Part shown: piece after piece, positions 36,546 to 50,965 of the stretch | Position numbering within the stretch: the stretch's first letter is position 1 | Layout of the letters: every line of letters starts with the position of its first letter | Assembly: GCA_029718625.1 (NCBI GenBank) | Contig: CM056381.1 | Coordinates: 463,768 to 527,767, forward strand | DNA length: 64,000 nt | Reading direction: 5' to 3' | DNA from: Synaphobranchus kaupii | Taxonomy: Eukaryota > Chordata > Actinopteri > Anguilliformes > Synaphobranchidae | Notes under the pieces: model-generated | Seen by the model: only the letters and a program-made list of their open reading frames with translations | Told to the model about the DNA's origin: nothing | Database searches by the model: none | Translations under genes and position numbers: made by a program

Positions 36546-37890
36546 TAGATTTGTAAATAAAGGCTGCAGGCATTCATGCCGACCAGGCTTCCCACAGGAG
36601 TGGCAGCGTTTTGACTGCCCGCCCGCCGGACCGGAGTGGCGTTCTCCCCACCTTGCGTTCACCTTGAGGCCCGCCCAATACCGCAGCGTAACAGGAGCGG
36701 TCTCTGCAGCCGCGGCGCTCCGCATGGGGGGGGGGGGTTTAACCCCGTTTTTACACTGAATCGCGGGGCCTTTTTTCAGTACTTGAATGAGTGCGTTACC
36801 CAGAACTCACAGACTGAAGCAGCAGCAAAACAGGGTCGCAAGCGTCGCTCACCACCAGAGCCGAACGGCCCTGAAAGGCCACCGGTGAAACGCGAAACGC
36901 CTCTTCCGCCGCGCTAAAAACCGTCCGCCGGATCGACGGCGAGCGCCTGTGTCCGTACGCCGCAGCGCCTGGCGGAGGTGGGGAGCTCGACGGACGCACG
37001 GCGGAGGCGATGAAGGTCGGTAACCGCTAGGCTCGCGTTTCAGTGCTGCCCTAGAGGACGCCTCTCACCCCGTCCTGCACCAAGGGGAGAGGAGAGGAGG
37101 CCCTGGAGAGGGGCCCCGGGGCACTCCAGCAGAGGAACATCCGAATCGTCCTCAGCCGGTTTCAGTTTGTAATGTATGACGCACATCGCCATCACCTTTG
37201 ACCTCTGACAAGCAGCATGGTTACATCACCCCTGATATATTACACTGCTGCCGAGCTATGCAGAGATTCCTGCTGACACCGCCAACGTCCCCCTTATCTG
37301 CAGGAGGCCTAATTCACACACATTTACTGAGGGAGTGCAACGCTAATTCAGACATATGGTAGACACAGCGAAAAAGAAATTAAATGAAAACAACGAGTGT
37401 CGTCTGTGGAACAGGCATGGAGGGAGATGAAGGGTCGTGCGTCTGTCGCTCTCCGAAGGACGAAAACGACCTTTAACGCAAATATTTCACAAAGCCAAGA
37501 CTGACGGTTGCCCTGGCTTTCGGCACATTGGGGGCGAAGCCGAACGGAGTAGACCTCGCGAGAGTTTGTCAGTTTTGGCTGAGATCACAATGTTCTTGTT
37601 CTGTGAGAGAAGGAGGGGGGGAGGGGGGTGTGGAAATGGGAGGGAATCCAACAACAAAACCGGGAGACAGGGTCTGTCATCAGCGCTGTTTGAACTGGAA
37701 ACGTCTTCGCAAGCTTTGCAAATAACCAGGCAGACATCTCACAATGGAACGTCGCGGATAATACCGCCGGGTTTCGGAGGCGGAAACTTTCTGGTGCCGT
37801 TTTTCCATCAACGAGAGGCCCGACTGTTCCAAAACACTCATCCAACTCATCCAGCCACTGTAACAAATAAATAATGTTTTTCTAAATCGG

Positions 37891-39985
37891 CCCAGTTACA
37901 GTGTGATGCTAACCTTAGCTGCAGTTACAGTGTGATGCTAACCTTAGCTGCAGTTACAGTGTGATGCTATCCTTAGCTGCAGTTACAGTGTGATACTATC
38001 CTTAGCTGCAGTTAGTGTGATGCGATCCTTAGCTGCAGTTACAGTGTGATGCTCTCCTTAGCTGCAGTTACAGTGTGATACTATCCTTAGCTGCAGTTAG
38101 TGTGATGCTCTCCTTAGCTGCAGTTACAGTGTGATGCTCTCCTTAGCTGCAGTTACAGTGTGATGCTCTCCTTAGCTACAGTTACAGTGTGATACTATCC
38201 TTAGCTGCAGTTAGTGTGATGCGATCCTTAGCTGCAGTTACAGTGTGATGCTCTCCTTAGCTACAGTTACAGTGTGATGCTCTCCTTAGCTGCAGTTACA
38301 GTGATGCTCTCCTTAGCTGCAGTTACAGTGTGATGCTCTCCTTAGCTGCAGTTACAGTGTGATGCTCTCCTTAGCTGTAGTTACAGTGTGATGCTCTCCT
38401 TAGCTGCAGTTACAGTGCGATGCTATCCTTAGCTGCAGCTACAGTGTGATGCTATCCTTAGCTGCAGTTACAGTGGGATGCTAACCTTAGCTGCAGTTAC
38501 AGTGGGATGCTAACCTTAGCTGCAGTTACAGTCTGATGCTCTCCTTAGCTGCAGTTACAGTGTGATGCTCTCCTTAGCTGCAGTTACAGTGTGATACTAT
38601 CCTTAGCTGCAGTTACAGTGTGATGCTCTCCTTAGCTGCAGTTACAGTGTGATGCTCTCCTTAGCTACAGTTACAGTGTGATACTATCCTTAGCTGCAGT
38701 TAGTGTGATGCGATCCTTAGCTGCAGTTACAGTGTGATGCTAACCTTAGCTGCAGTTACAGTGTGATGCTCTCCTTAGCTACAGTTACAGTGTGATACTA
38801 TCCTTAGCTGCAGTTAGTGTGATGCTCTCCTTAGCTACAGTTACAGTGTGATGCTCTCCTTAGCTGCAGTTACAGTGATGCTCTCCTTAGCTGCAGTTAC
38901 AGTGTGATGCTCTCCTTAGCTGCAGTTACAGTGTGATGCTCTCCTTAGCTGTAGTTACAGTGTGATGCTCTCCTTAGCTGCAGTTACAGTGCGATGCTAT
39001 CCTTAGCTGCAGCTACAGTGTGATGCTATCCTTAGCTGCAGTTACAGTGGGATGCTAACCTTAGCTGCAGTTACAGTGGGATGCTAACCTTAGCTGCAGT
39101 TACAGTCTGATGCTCTCCTTAGTTGCAGTTACAGTGTGATGCTCTCCTTAGCTGCAGTTACAGTGTGATGCTATCCTTAGCTGCAGTTACAGTGTGATGC
39201 TCTCCTTAGCTGCAGTTACAGTGTGATGCTCTCCTTAGCTGCAGTTAGTGTGATACTATCCTTAGCTGCAGTTACAGTGTGATGCTATCCTTAGCTGCAG
39301 TTACAGTGTGATGCTATCCTTATCTGCAGTTACAGTGCGATGCTATCCTTAGCTGCATTTACAGTGCGATGCTATCCTTAGCTGCAGTTACAGTGGGATG
39401 CTAACCTTAGCTGCAGTTACAGTCTGATGCTCTCCTTAGCTGCAGTTACAGTGTAATGCTACCCTTAGCTGCAGTTACAGTGTAATGCTATGCTTAGCTG
39501 CAGTTACAGTGTAATGCTATGCTCAGCTGCAGTTACAGTGTAATGCTATGCTTAGCTGCAGTTACAGTGTAATGCTATGCTTAGCTGCAGTTACAGTGTA
39601 ATGCTATGCTCAGCTGCAGTTGCAGTGTAATGCTATGCTTAGCTGCAGTTGCAGTGTAATGCTATGCTTAAGCTGCAGTTACAGTGTAATGCTATGCTTA
39701 GCTGCAGTTGCAGTGTAATGCTATGCTTAAGCTGCAGTTACAGTGTAATGCTATGCTTAGCTGCAGTTGCAGTGTAATGCTATGCTCAGCTGCAGTTACA
39801 GTGTAATGCTATGCTTAAGCTGCAGTTACAGTGTAATGCTATGCTTAGCTGCAGTTGCAGTGTAATGCTATGCTCAGCTGCAGTTACAGTGTGATGCTAT
39901 CCTTAGCTGCAGCTACAGTGCAATGCTATGCTTAGCTGCAGCTACAGTGCGATGCTATCCTTAGCTGAAGATACAGTACGATGAT
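37891..39985. repeat. 29-bp minisatellite, about 72 copies, 2.1 kb
   Basis: The unit is ttacagtgtgatgctatcct followed by tagctgcag, with frequent variants: GCTCTCC, ATACTATCC, a 25-bp form lacking ACAG, and an AATGCTATGC form dominating 39440-39890. It includes a duplicated internal block with 574-bp offset. Every unit has a gctgcag palindrome core. This is the largest array in enah intron 2. Confidence 0.98.
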
Positions 39986-40381
39986 ACTCCTCCGGGTTCT
40001 GTCAGGACCACACTGTTAACAATGACCCAATCTGTTTTTTTGGGACCTGGGACAGAAAGCTATCGTTCCGGACGGGCCGGTGGGGGGCGCAGATCTGGCT
40101 CTAATTAAGCTCTGGATCGACCGGCGCAAGCAGCAAAGCTTTGTGACCAGTGCTAATAAAAGAAAGGATCAGAGCACCATATTCTGTGAGTTCACCAGGA
40201 AAAAAAATGTTTAAAAAAAACACCAGAAAACAAAGATGTTTTCTTAACCGAGAAGGTCAGTTATGATTGCTCTCAGCCTAACCGGAGCCAGTACTCAGTG
40301 TTGTAATGAATTTGGATGCGCGCAAATGACTAAAGAGAGCAGTGATCAATGTTCTGGCATTGTCAAATGCTCCACGCTCTA

Positions 40382-40867
<486 letters not shown>

Positions 40868-40879
40868 TCACACGTATAC

Positions 40880-40935
40880 ACGCGCGCGCACACACACACA
40901 CGCCCCCGTACAAACACGCACAAACACACACACGA
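40880..40935. repeat. (CA)n microsatellite beside enah exon 2
   Basis: This CG/CA mixed tract lies about 50 bp upstream (in transcription) of the exon 2 acceptor, so it may lie near the branch-point region. Confidence 0.85.
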
Positions 40936-41594
40936 GGCTCAAGAGTTACTCAGGCCCACGGCCACGATACGATCCAACGCACTTCATCCTTCACTCTGAC
41001 TGAGACATCACTACACCAGGGGCCGGAATTTTTCGCTGGAAGCATCGTCCGGGAGGGCCAAAAATGGCATTAAACCGAAATCACACCACAGGGAGAATTA
41101 AGCGGTCAGTATCAGAGTTTGAGTCGCTTCTCTCTGGTTCCAGTTTGCCCTGCTGTACAAACAAGGGCCACAGCCCATGAGCAAATTACACAAGCCAATC
41201 AAGCGCAAGGAGGTCACATGGAGGCCTGCACGGGCCAATCAGTGATAAAAGCAGGACGCTGTAGCATTACTGCTTACATCCGCGGCACAGGAGAAACGGC
41301 GAACACAATGAGATCGTACATTTTGATGGTACGCAATGTGAAAAGTTACGCTTCAGAGAAAACGAATGCTATAGAGGGGCAATGGACATGTACATATTCA
41401 AAGTGGGCTCTTTTTCAGTAGATACCCAAAAAGAGACAGCAGAGGAGGGTGAGGGGAAAGTGTTTTGGTTCAGCTCAGATCAGCAACACAGGCAATGAAT
41501 TTATGCTGCCTGCAGTACTGTGGACTCCCCCTAATGCAGAGACAAACAAGCTGGAAGCACAATGCTGCTCCAACAAATTATACAGGCCTCCACA

Positions 41595-41657
41595 CACACT
41601 CTCTCTCACACACACACACACTCTCTCTCACACACACACACACACACACAAAGCAGG

Positions 41658-41709
<52 letters not shown>

Positions 41710-41723
41710 CTCTCTCACACACG

Positions 41724-41767
<44 letters not shown>

Positions 41768-42012
41768 CTCACACACACGCTCTCACACACACGCTCTCAC
41801 ACACACACACTATCTCTCACACACACGCGCACTCTCACACACACACGCGCACTCTCTCACACACACACACGCGCACGCGCTCTTTCTCACACACACACAT
41901 GCACGTGCACTCTCACATACACACTCTCTCACACAAACACACACACACACACACACACGCACACACACGACACAAGAGCGCACACACACGCCCACTCACA
42001 CGCCCGCGCACA
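41595..42012. repeat. compound (CA)n/(CACTCT)n microsatellite, about 420 bp
   Basis: CA tracts alternate with CTCTCTCACA and CGCGCG blocks. Long His/Thr/Ser-rich plus-strand frames (200-268 codons) here are repeat read-through. Confidence 0.97.
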
Positions 42013-45000
42013 CAAAGCAGGAATCAAGAACTCTACGGGGACTCCCGACAAGAAACCAGGAGACCGACCCAGCCGCTTTCCACACAATCAATATTAACCA
42101 TCAATATTCAGCCCAGGTCTTATTCTCCACAGTGGCTCTGCCGTCCTGCCGGCGTAAACGCTGAAGGGCAGCTTTGGCGTTGGGCTCCGACAGCAGCCTG
42201 TGCCTCCATTTCCTCCCACGCAAACTGGGCCTTGGATCACAAAATGTACAGGTGACATGGTGCCCGCGCGCCTGCGACAAAGCACAGCTCCTTACGACAC
42301 TTCAGCACCAAGGGCCACTTGAGAAAATAAGGATTTAAATTGGGGAGGCAGAGTGGGGACGTGCCGGTACAAGCCAAGGTCACTCCGGTTATGTTTCTCT
42401 GCATAGGCCTTTACAACACAACTACGCAACATGTCACACAGCTTATTTCATACGCTTCAGCGTACGGAAACACAAATGAGTCTATATGAGGCCCGGAGGG
42501 CTCAGTTACTGAGCAGAGAGAGGGGCCGAGGGTAAAGCCATCTGTGATTGGTCAGGATCAGGAGACAGAGGGATTACACTGGTGTTACACTCAGAAGGCC
42601 CAGGCTGTGTGGCGGAGCGTAGGCCGGGAGTACCGTGTCGTACCCGACCCGGGTTCGGGAGAAGCCCTGGGGGTAGGGAAGCGTGAGTGCTGATTTAGAG
42701 CCCCCCTGCCGTCGTCCAGCAGCTGCTAAACAGCTGCTAAAAACTAAAAAGCACCCAGCGGGGTTACAACACAGACCCATAAGCACCAACGCCGCTTCAC
42801 GCCGCGAGCGGCAACAGGTTCGATTAGCTTGTGGCTGAAATGCGTGCGTGACAGCCCCATAAAAACCCCTGGTTGTATCTGAAATGCATTTTCTGTGTAA
42901 AAGAGCGCTTTCACTCGCTGTGTGAGAAAAGCCTTATCAGAGACTAGAGGCTCGAGGCCTAATCCGGTTAGCTCCCGCTCCCGTTAGCACGGGGCACGCC
43001 TGAGATCAGAGTCCACCCTCCACGAACGGGTTGCCGTTTTAAAAATGAACGGAAATTACCAGCAATTATAAGATGACAAAAGGCCTCGGACCTTCTACAC
43101 AGGGGGTTAGGAAATAAGAACGGAAAGGGCTGCGGGTTCACAGGTGCCCTCTGAGGCGGCCAGCGATGTGCCCGTCCGTGAGAGGGTTCGTTTAGCCCGA
43201 GTGGAGCAGCGCTATTGGGCCGAAGTACGAATTGGGGGCGGGGAGAAAGAGTGCGCAATTCATGCTTCGTTCAGCTTAAACGGGTCGCTTTTTTCCGTCA
43301 AGTAAGGAGGTTTTTTTGCCGCGGTTCTCCGCTGCCCGCTGGAAGGACGCAAAAAGGGGCCCCTTGCGTGCGTTCAGCCAGGACCACGGAAGGAAGCCGC
43401 CGCAAACCAACGCAGACCTCCAGCCCTGGCCTGCACTGCCCTGCTTTCCGACCAGAAGAAGCTCAGCCCAGTCAAATCCAAACTTGTGGCTAACTGACTG
43501 GGGGGGGGTGGGTGTCGTGACTTGAACTCTTTCCCTCTCTGAGTACCAGCGCTGCAGGGCTGGGCGGCTGGTAAACAGGATGATTTATTAAGCAATGCGA
43601 TGGCTCAGTGTAATCGCCCCCCCAAGTCCGTAAACTTATCTTCCGCACGCTAGACGCACAGTCATCGGCTCAACAGACCGGGAGAGAGCACCGTCGGATC
43701 AAAGGGAACGCGGCCCTCCTGTGCGCGACGCCATTTTTATTACGTGTCTGGTTTTAACGAGGGCAGGAGAAATAAGGCATCAAAGCCAGAAGAGGCTCTC
43801 CCGTGAAAGCCCCGCCTCTAAAACCCTAAAAGGGTCAAGCGGACAGCACCGTGCCGGTCACACCCGGCGGAACACAAGAGACAATATTTTTCAAACGGGA
43901 TCAAGCTCCCAGCGTTCCATCCTGCCCCCCCGCTAAAGAGTTCCTGTCAGCCGGTCACCCGGTCAGCGCAAGCGAGTCTGAGCGAAGACCTCTCTCTCTA
44001 GCCGCGCGCTGACGAGCAGGCGGGCCTGGAAGGTGTCGCCGCGAACAATCGCCAGACGCGACAACTCAAAAAGCGCATCAATAGTGATTACATTAGGAAG
44101 CAAACGAGGGAGAGGTGACACATACAACAGACACACGAAAGCCGGTCTCTTTCACAGAGCTCCTCCACAATAGGAGAGAGGCCTGAACTTCAGAGGCAGT
44201 CTAATGTGCGTGAGTCAGACCTCTCTGTGATAACAAATGCCGTCAGAAATCGGAAACAAAGATGCGAGTGTTTCCCATAATCCTCTGAGTCAGAGTGGAC
44301 CCCCCACAGACGAAGGCACGTGGAAGTACCCCACAGAACACAGCCTGCGAGAACCGGACGCCCTCGACCGGTCTCCCCTAAATCATAAGCAGCTTAGCTA
44401 TTATTTAATAAAGATGTGCAAGTGGAATTTGAAATGAATGAAGTCTTTGGGGCATTCTGAAAACAAATATTAAGGAAGGTTTCTGAGCTCACGACCATCG
44501 CAGGTCAATGAGGCCGATTTTTACCGATGCCCAGTTTCGACAAGCAAAACATTTTCCTTCATTTAGCTACTTTTTTCCCCCAACTGGTAAGCACTCGGGC
44601 TGGGATTAAATCAAAAAGCATTCCTTCTTTGTGCCAAGTAATTTTACCCTACCCCTCTTAAAGGACAGGTCTATTATTTTTGATCCCAGGCCCTGTAATT
44701 CGAAAAAATTAATTTATTGTGGTTTGAAGGCTGCAAAATTAGCTATTAGACCTGTGTCTGAGACTGCAGAAAAGAGGGATCGAGCTCAATTTTTAAGCGA
44801 TCAGCGAAAATCATGCTCTCGACTATTCGCAATCATCCAAGACTATCCGAAAATAGGACCTGGGTTCAAAAATACAAAAACCTATCATTTTAGAATGTGG
44901 GCCCGAAACGCAAACATCTGCCCATGACGCCCTGTTGAATTTCCCATTGGCTCACTATCTTTGAGGCCTGCGTGCGACTTCCTGCCTCAGCCGTCAGTCA

Positions 45001-46525
45001 CCGGGGTCCGCAGACCCCTCTCCCTGGACATCTTATTACACAGCAGCACTGATTAGGGTCGGGCTCATTTCATTTGTCAATTCGGTAAAAAATTCAATCA
45101 GTGGATTGAAAATGCCCCAATAATGTTCCGTGAGGAATTTACAGTGAATTAACTGAATTTACATTAATTCCAGAATCTAATGAGACTCCAGAGCACAGTC
45201 AGAATGCAGTATAACATGAGATGGAGGACATGGAAGGGAAAAATAACAGGATGATAAAATATACTGAATATTAAACGTGGCGATAAATTAGATCACTAGC
45301 CTGCATAAACATTACCTGCAGGTTTTTTTTTTGTATAAACGTCACTATGGCAACATAGCGAGACCACTCCCTTTTCGTGGTAAAAATCTGCAGCCCAAAC
45401 AGGTTTCCTCTGCAGAAATGTTAAGCAAGTGTCCTCCCACAGCATAGAACAGGGAGCATGAATTGCATCACCACCTCAGGGTCAGTCAGTCCGATCCCAC
45501 TTATTACACATCTCACATCTCGTTTGATATCAGGGTGTACCATTAGCACAGTGATATTACCAAGCGACAGGTGTGAAGCCAATCAGGGCCCTTGCGCCAC
45601 CTGAAAAAGGAATCCCTGTGACGAGCTCGGGTCCCGAGCCGTCGATACCTCCCGAACCACAGCAAATAGCTGAAGCACACGCGGGCGAAGTTTCCGTGAG
45701 GCTGCCATTATGGAATTAGAACAAGCAAACCATTTCCCGTTTCATTTGCATTCGTGTTTCCACACAAAAACACGGCGTCGGAGGGCTTCTGAGAGAGTGC
45801 TGCTGACGCCGGAGCCGGGCCGGATCCGGGCCAGAGCCGTGGACGGCAACCGCTCGGGGGAGAGGGAAACCACGGCGCTCGAATATACGGTGCGGTTACA
45901 ACAAATTCTGGAAGATTGTGACGGGAGCCTTGGCATACGCCCTGCACCTCCCTCCTCCCCTCGTTTCACAGTCCGGAGCATAAAAGCATACAGAGGAAAA
46001 ATAAACCCACGCCTGAGTTCAATATTCAATATTCAATACTCAATACACACAAAGGTTCGTTTTTAAATTTCTCTCGGTTAGTTGCATTCTGCTACTGCCG
46101 TTCTGCTGAGCGGATGCAGTATGTGCCTTTTCATTAGGAGTGAAAGGACTCGATTCATCCTAATTATCCAAAACAAGATGGAAATGACTGAGGTTTAGTT
46201 CCAATTGCTTTGGGTAAACAAAAACACCAATATTAAATTTTTCAACGAGGGACTCATTCCATGTCACCAGAATAATAATACGCAAGACTTGCCCACGCGT
46301 TCATGACAACAAAATTCATGAATAATTGAAAATACAAGAAAACAGACTAAGAAATTTAAAAACATGAATCATCAATAACTACAACAAGCATGTTGTTCAT
46401 TCAAATTTTACGCAACCAAACTCACACCTAATAATAAAATCAGACAGAACACAAACCGGCCAGGCAAGAGACCAGGACTACATTAAAAACAATGTGTGTT
46501 TGGGGAGAACAGATTAGAATAGCAA

Positions 46526-47090
46526 GTGAGGTCATGTGTGATCCCAGTACAGTCCCAATAAGAACCAATAAGAATGTGATATGTTATGATAGGTTAGGCT
46601 AATTGGGGGGGGGCGTTAACAGGGCGTTGCTGTAAAAGAGCATGTGTGCTCAGTCAACCTACCCTGCATAAATAAAAGTAAATAAATTAAATACATATGT
46701 AAGGTCACATGTGATCCCAGTACAGTCCCAATAAGAATGTGATAAGTAAGGTCATATGTGATCCCAGTACAGTTCCAAGAAGAATGTGATAAGGTCATGT
46801 GATCCCAGTACAGTCCCAATAAGAATGTGATAAGTGAGGTCATGTGTGATCCCAGAACAGTCCCAATAAGAATGTGATAAGTGAGGTCATGTGTGATCCA
46901 AGAACAGTCCCAATAAGAATGTGATAAGTCAGGTCATGTGTGATCCCAGAACAGTCCCAATAAGAATGTGATATGTAAGGTCATGTGATCCCAGTACAGT
47001 CCCAATAAGAATGTGATATGTAAGGTCACATGTGATCCCAGTACAGTCCCAATAAGAAAGTGATAAGTGAGGTCATGTGTGATCCCAATC
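46526..47090. repeat. 47-bp minisatellite, about 10 copies, split by another repeat
   Basis: The unit includes aggtcatgtgtgatcccag, tacagtcccaataagaatg and tgataagtg. The first unit or two (46526-46580) are separated from the rest (from 46700) by an unrelated repeat. The minus strand gives a spurious FLLGLYWDHMTLHIT-type repeat. Confidence 0.93.
46600..46695 (-). mobile_element. interspersed fish repeat fragment within the 47-bp array
   Basis: On the minus strand this reads tttatttatgcagggtaggt then tgactgagcacacatgctc and ttttacagcaacgccctg. I recall this string type (gggtaggttgactgagaaca) from many fish genomes as a dispersed repeat. It interrupts the minisatellite. Confidence 0.45.
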
Positions 47091-50000
47091 GAAAGTGTCA
47101 ACATGGGCGTGTGATGCATGCATTCTGGGGAATGAGGCAGAACTGGCTCTACACTCTCTAACATTCAGGGAATGCTGTGACTTCTGCCGCAAAGAGGTTC
47201 GACGGGGCCAAAAAAGGAGGGCCACCAAAAACAGGAAAAAAAAAAAAAAAAAAAAAACACCAACACAAGTCGTTTCCTTGTGCCTCTCCTCTTTGACAAT
47301 GCAGGCAGTGCTCCAGAAAGGACGGGGGTCCGCAGGTTCCAGTGGAGAGACCCTTCTCTCCACTGAGAGACGGCACAACGGCGTCATTGTGCTCACGGAG
47401 TCACCCCAAATTCAAATGAGGGTAGAGACTCAATCACAGTCCCATCAACATAAACAACTGGAGCTCCAAACACAAAGGAAACCTTGTGCCAGTCCACAGA
47501 ATAAGCAAGATTCAGAGCCGGAGTCCACAGAATAAGCAAGAGTCAGAGCCGGAGTGATGTCTACCCGCTCTGAAAAAACTGCAAAAAAAAATTCCCAAAA
47601 AAAATGATAAATGTTTATGTCATTTCTTTTTTCCACACCACAGTGGCCATTTTGTAACAGAATCTCGAGGTGGGACTTGGATAGACAGAATAACTTGGTG
47701 GAGTTTCAGACAGGGATTGGACGGAGGCCTGGATAACCTCAGTCTCAGCGGTCTCTTGAAGGACAGGCGCTCAACCGCGGGCTTGGATTCGGGGGGACCA
47801 CTGTGTGGGGGAGATGAGAGGACGATAAGGCTCTTCGTAATCTTCCCACATCACTGCTTCCTAACCGCAGAGGGCTCGAAGCCTTCAAAGAGGAGGCTGG
47901 CGTCTCGCCCTCAAGCCCCGGACTCACTGACCCGAGTACCCCCGAGTCGGACTCCGGCGCGGCCCATCTCGTGATTCGGCAGGGACTGGAAAAGGTTCCG
48001 TCGGGCCCCTTGGCCCAAAAACAAGCGGCCGGGATCAATGCTAACAACGTGCTAAAGCCGCGCGCTGCAATCAATCGCCTTTTTCCCCCCGCGGGAGTAA
48101 CGGTCTTTGGAGCTCAACCTGGCTCGGTACACGAGGAATTTTCATGTGGCGTCGCAAAATGAAGCCAAAGGCCCCCGGTCCACAAACATCTCTGAATCCC
48201 CCCGTTTCAGCTTCAGTCATGGGACACTTGCACAAGAGTTTCAGAGCCAGTGACCCCCCATCGCATTTATTATTATTTTTTTTAACAAAAGTCTTAAACC
48301 TAGAAGAGGCTCAAAAAAGCGACTTAGTTAACAGTATTTGCAGGCATGAGACCAGATTAACTTTTGTTATATTGCACACTCAATTTGCACTTTATATAGT
48401 ATCTAACCTGTATCCTACCTACACAGCTGTATGTTTCTATATTTGCTGCACATAGTTTTGGGTAGTTTTAGATATTGTAGCAGATAAATTTTTTAAAAAG
48501 CTAAAAGCTTTAGAAAGGTGTCCATGTCACATTGCAGGCTATCCATTTCAGTCTTTCCTCTTCCGATCTAATTGTTATAATTTTAATACTGCCTGCCAAT
48601 GACCGAACCCGGCTCTCCAAACAGACACGCTGCTCAGCAGACTCAACACTCACCATCGCCTCAAGATCGGATTCAAGAACATTCAAAACATGTTGCTGCA
48701 TACCACGCCGAGTTGCTACAGCCAATCGACGATCGTCGTAACTGGAACCATGACAATAAACAGATGGCGCTCCCCGTTAAACCGCGTACAGGTCACGCAC
48801 CTCATATCTGCGTGGTTTGTACCCGCACAGCAAAATACCAGCGGGCTTTAATGGCGACCACAGAGAGACGGTATGAACTAGCATTCTCCGGCTTTTCCTT
48901 AGCGCGCAACCACCGGGCCAATAGGCCTAATCCCCAAACTGTTCCTTAGCGATGCGGTGATGAAGTTAATGAAAAGGCGTGTTGGCAAGCTGTCCTCCGT
49001 GTCGTTCCCGCCATAGCCATAGTTAGCTTTAATAAGAGGCTGTGCAGCACATGTCAGACAGCCAGAAACTTGAACAAAAATTTTAATTGATGGGGGGGTG
49101 GGGGGGCTTGCTTTCCAAAATGAAGATTTAAATTTCTACTCATCACCTACTGTGCATCTAGTACACACTCGCATTACGTGGGGGAATTAGCCACGGTTTT
49201 CATCTGGCCGAAGGTTACACGTGCTTTTTTCTGCTGGGTCTGATGCCAGCATAGATCTCTGAGCCCAGGGTAGAAACCGCTTTCCCGCGAGTCTGCAGGT
49301 GGTATATTTCGGCAGGCGTGGTCTCACACCGACCCTCCAGAGGACGCGAAAGACGCCTTAAGGGTGGTGACACGACACCCAGGCAGCTGCTCTGGGGGTA
49401 TCCTCCCACAACCGCCCCACCTCAACTCAACTGCCCTCGACTGCAGAGTCTGCCGGCCCCTCAGCTCCCAACACACTTACTGCACCGTGCTCTGATGGAA
49501 AGCACGGCCACTCTTTCAACCGACAAACGTGCCTTTATTTACCCATCAGCCCATAAAGAGCAGAAGGCACAACCGTGAAGGTCAAAGTAGAACTTCACAG
49601 CATACCCGGGAGCAGTATTGTACCAGACAACAATGCAATAAAACACACCTCTATCTATTTTTTATGATTATTATTATTTTTTTATGGTAGAACATGTGGA
49701 GACGGCAGGATTGGCTCGCCGAACTTCAAACGTGACCCCCGTGGCGCCACCAACTGCATCGTGGGTAAACGACGCTCGCTGAGGCGGGTGAGGGGGGTGA
49801 GGTGTGGGACCAGTGCAGCTCGGCTGTTTATAATGAGATCACATCGACTTGTTAATGTACCTGTACGTTTCTCCACCGTTAGCTAAGTGGCCGCTAATGC
49901 CGCCGTCAGTGAACGTCACTTCTGATCAGCGTTCGGTTCTTGACTCGTCCATGTCTGCCGAGGCAGCTGTAGCCACCACCTGATAAACAAGGCTCTCGCG

Positions 50001-50343
50001 TGAGCTTTTACACCGACGCCACCGAATTGATTAAAGCATTTGCATATATACATATTTCATACTCTTGCTGATTTCATAAAATTGATTTGACAGTAAAATT
50101 AGTGGATTTTGTCCCTCTGTGGTGTGTCCATTCAAATGCTCCAACAAACAGACACAACCTGTACGGCACTGTTACTATGACTTTAAACATTTATTTTTAA
50201 TAGAGCAAATATTTTTGAGGTATTTTTTGAGTCCAATGTTAATGTAAAAGCTAACTGTCATTTTGTTTATCTCATAAAATGGCAATATGAATTAAAAAAA
50301 ATATCTTGACTGATTAACAAAGTGATGGAAAAGTACAAAAATC

Positions 50344-50410
50344 AGGGAGGGAGAAAAAGAAAGGGAGGGAGGGAGGGAGGGAGGAAGAAAGAGGGAGGGA
50401 GGGAGGGGTA
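50344..50410. repeat. (GGGA)n/(GAAA)n purine repeat
   Basis: This is a short GGGA tetranucleotide run with AAGAAAG interruptions. Confidence 0.93.
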
Positions 50411-50764
50411 GGCCTTTCCTTCAAACAGTATATTGATTTGTGAGCTCAGCATTTTCCGTGTCAGTTACGTCCAAATGACATTTTCCTCTGGGGAACAACT
50501 GCCACGCCTCCATTAGAGCCGGAGAAGAAGCGCCCCGCAGAGAGACGAGGGGCGTGCGACGGGTCGCCCCGTAACCTCCCGTCAATTCGTCACTCGTCAG
50601 AGGCGGTCCCGTCTCGGTTCCGAACTCAGACAGAGGTTCCCACGAGGCCTCGCTGCGACAGCTCGTCACCGCACGGCCGTCGGGGGTTCGCTCCGCTCCG
50701 TGCGCTCGTCTGCACACGCTCCTCCCGATGGCTCGCGCCTCTCAGAAAAACCCTAACGTTTTTA

Positions 50765-50965
50765 AAGCGCGGGGTGTCTCGGTGGCGTAGCCTGTAAGAG
50801 CACCTTCCGCATGCTCATTGCGAGCCGCGACGTCGGCGGTTCACATCCGCCCGCGTGACCTTTGACGCACGTCTCTCCCTCTCTCTCTCTCCCTCTCTCG
50901 CCATTCTCCCCGTCTCTCTACACTGAGCTGTCCAATAGAGCTGAAAAAGCCAGAAAAACATGACT
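50765..50965 (+). mobile_element. tRNA-derived SINE with CT-rich body
   Basis: An A-box-like tggcgtagcctgtaagagca and a B box ggttcacatcc (50838 onward) are 60 bp apart. They are followed by acgcacgtctctccctctct and the tail actgagctgtccaatagagc. This organisation (tRNA-like head, CTCTC-rich spacer, tgtccaata tail) is that of a SINE family common in fishes. It is flanked by an A-rich tail. Confidence 0.75.

Noticed and set aside
37891..39985. CRISPR-like array (regular 29-bp spacing)
   Set aside because: There are no unique spacers: units abut head to tail with only variant bases. It is a vertebrate minisatellite.
41449..42255. 268-codon His/Thr/Ser-rich ORF
   Set aside because: The core is a (CA)n/(CACTCT)n microsatellite, open in all plus frames; flanks show no protein features.
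48799..48805. Minus-strand ATGAG|GTGCGT as the missing first coding exon of enah
   Set aside because: The phase is right (ATG plus AG) and -3 is G, but the donor is weak and the surrounding DNA is not CpG-rich or promoter-like. A 5-nt coding match is expected by chance in 23 kb.
48599..48949. 116-codon plus-strand ORF (ending in a CVVCTRTAKYQRALM region)
   Set aside because: A lone CxxC and no recognisable domain, splice sites or Kozak context; likely chance in intron 1.
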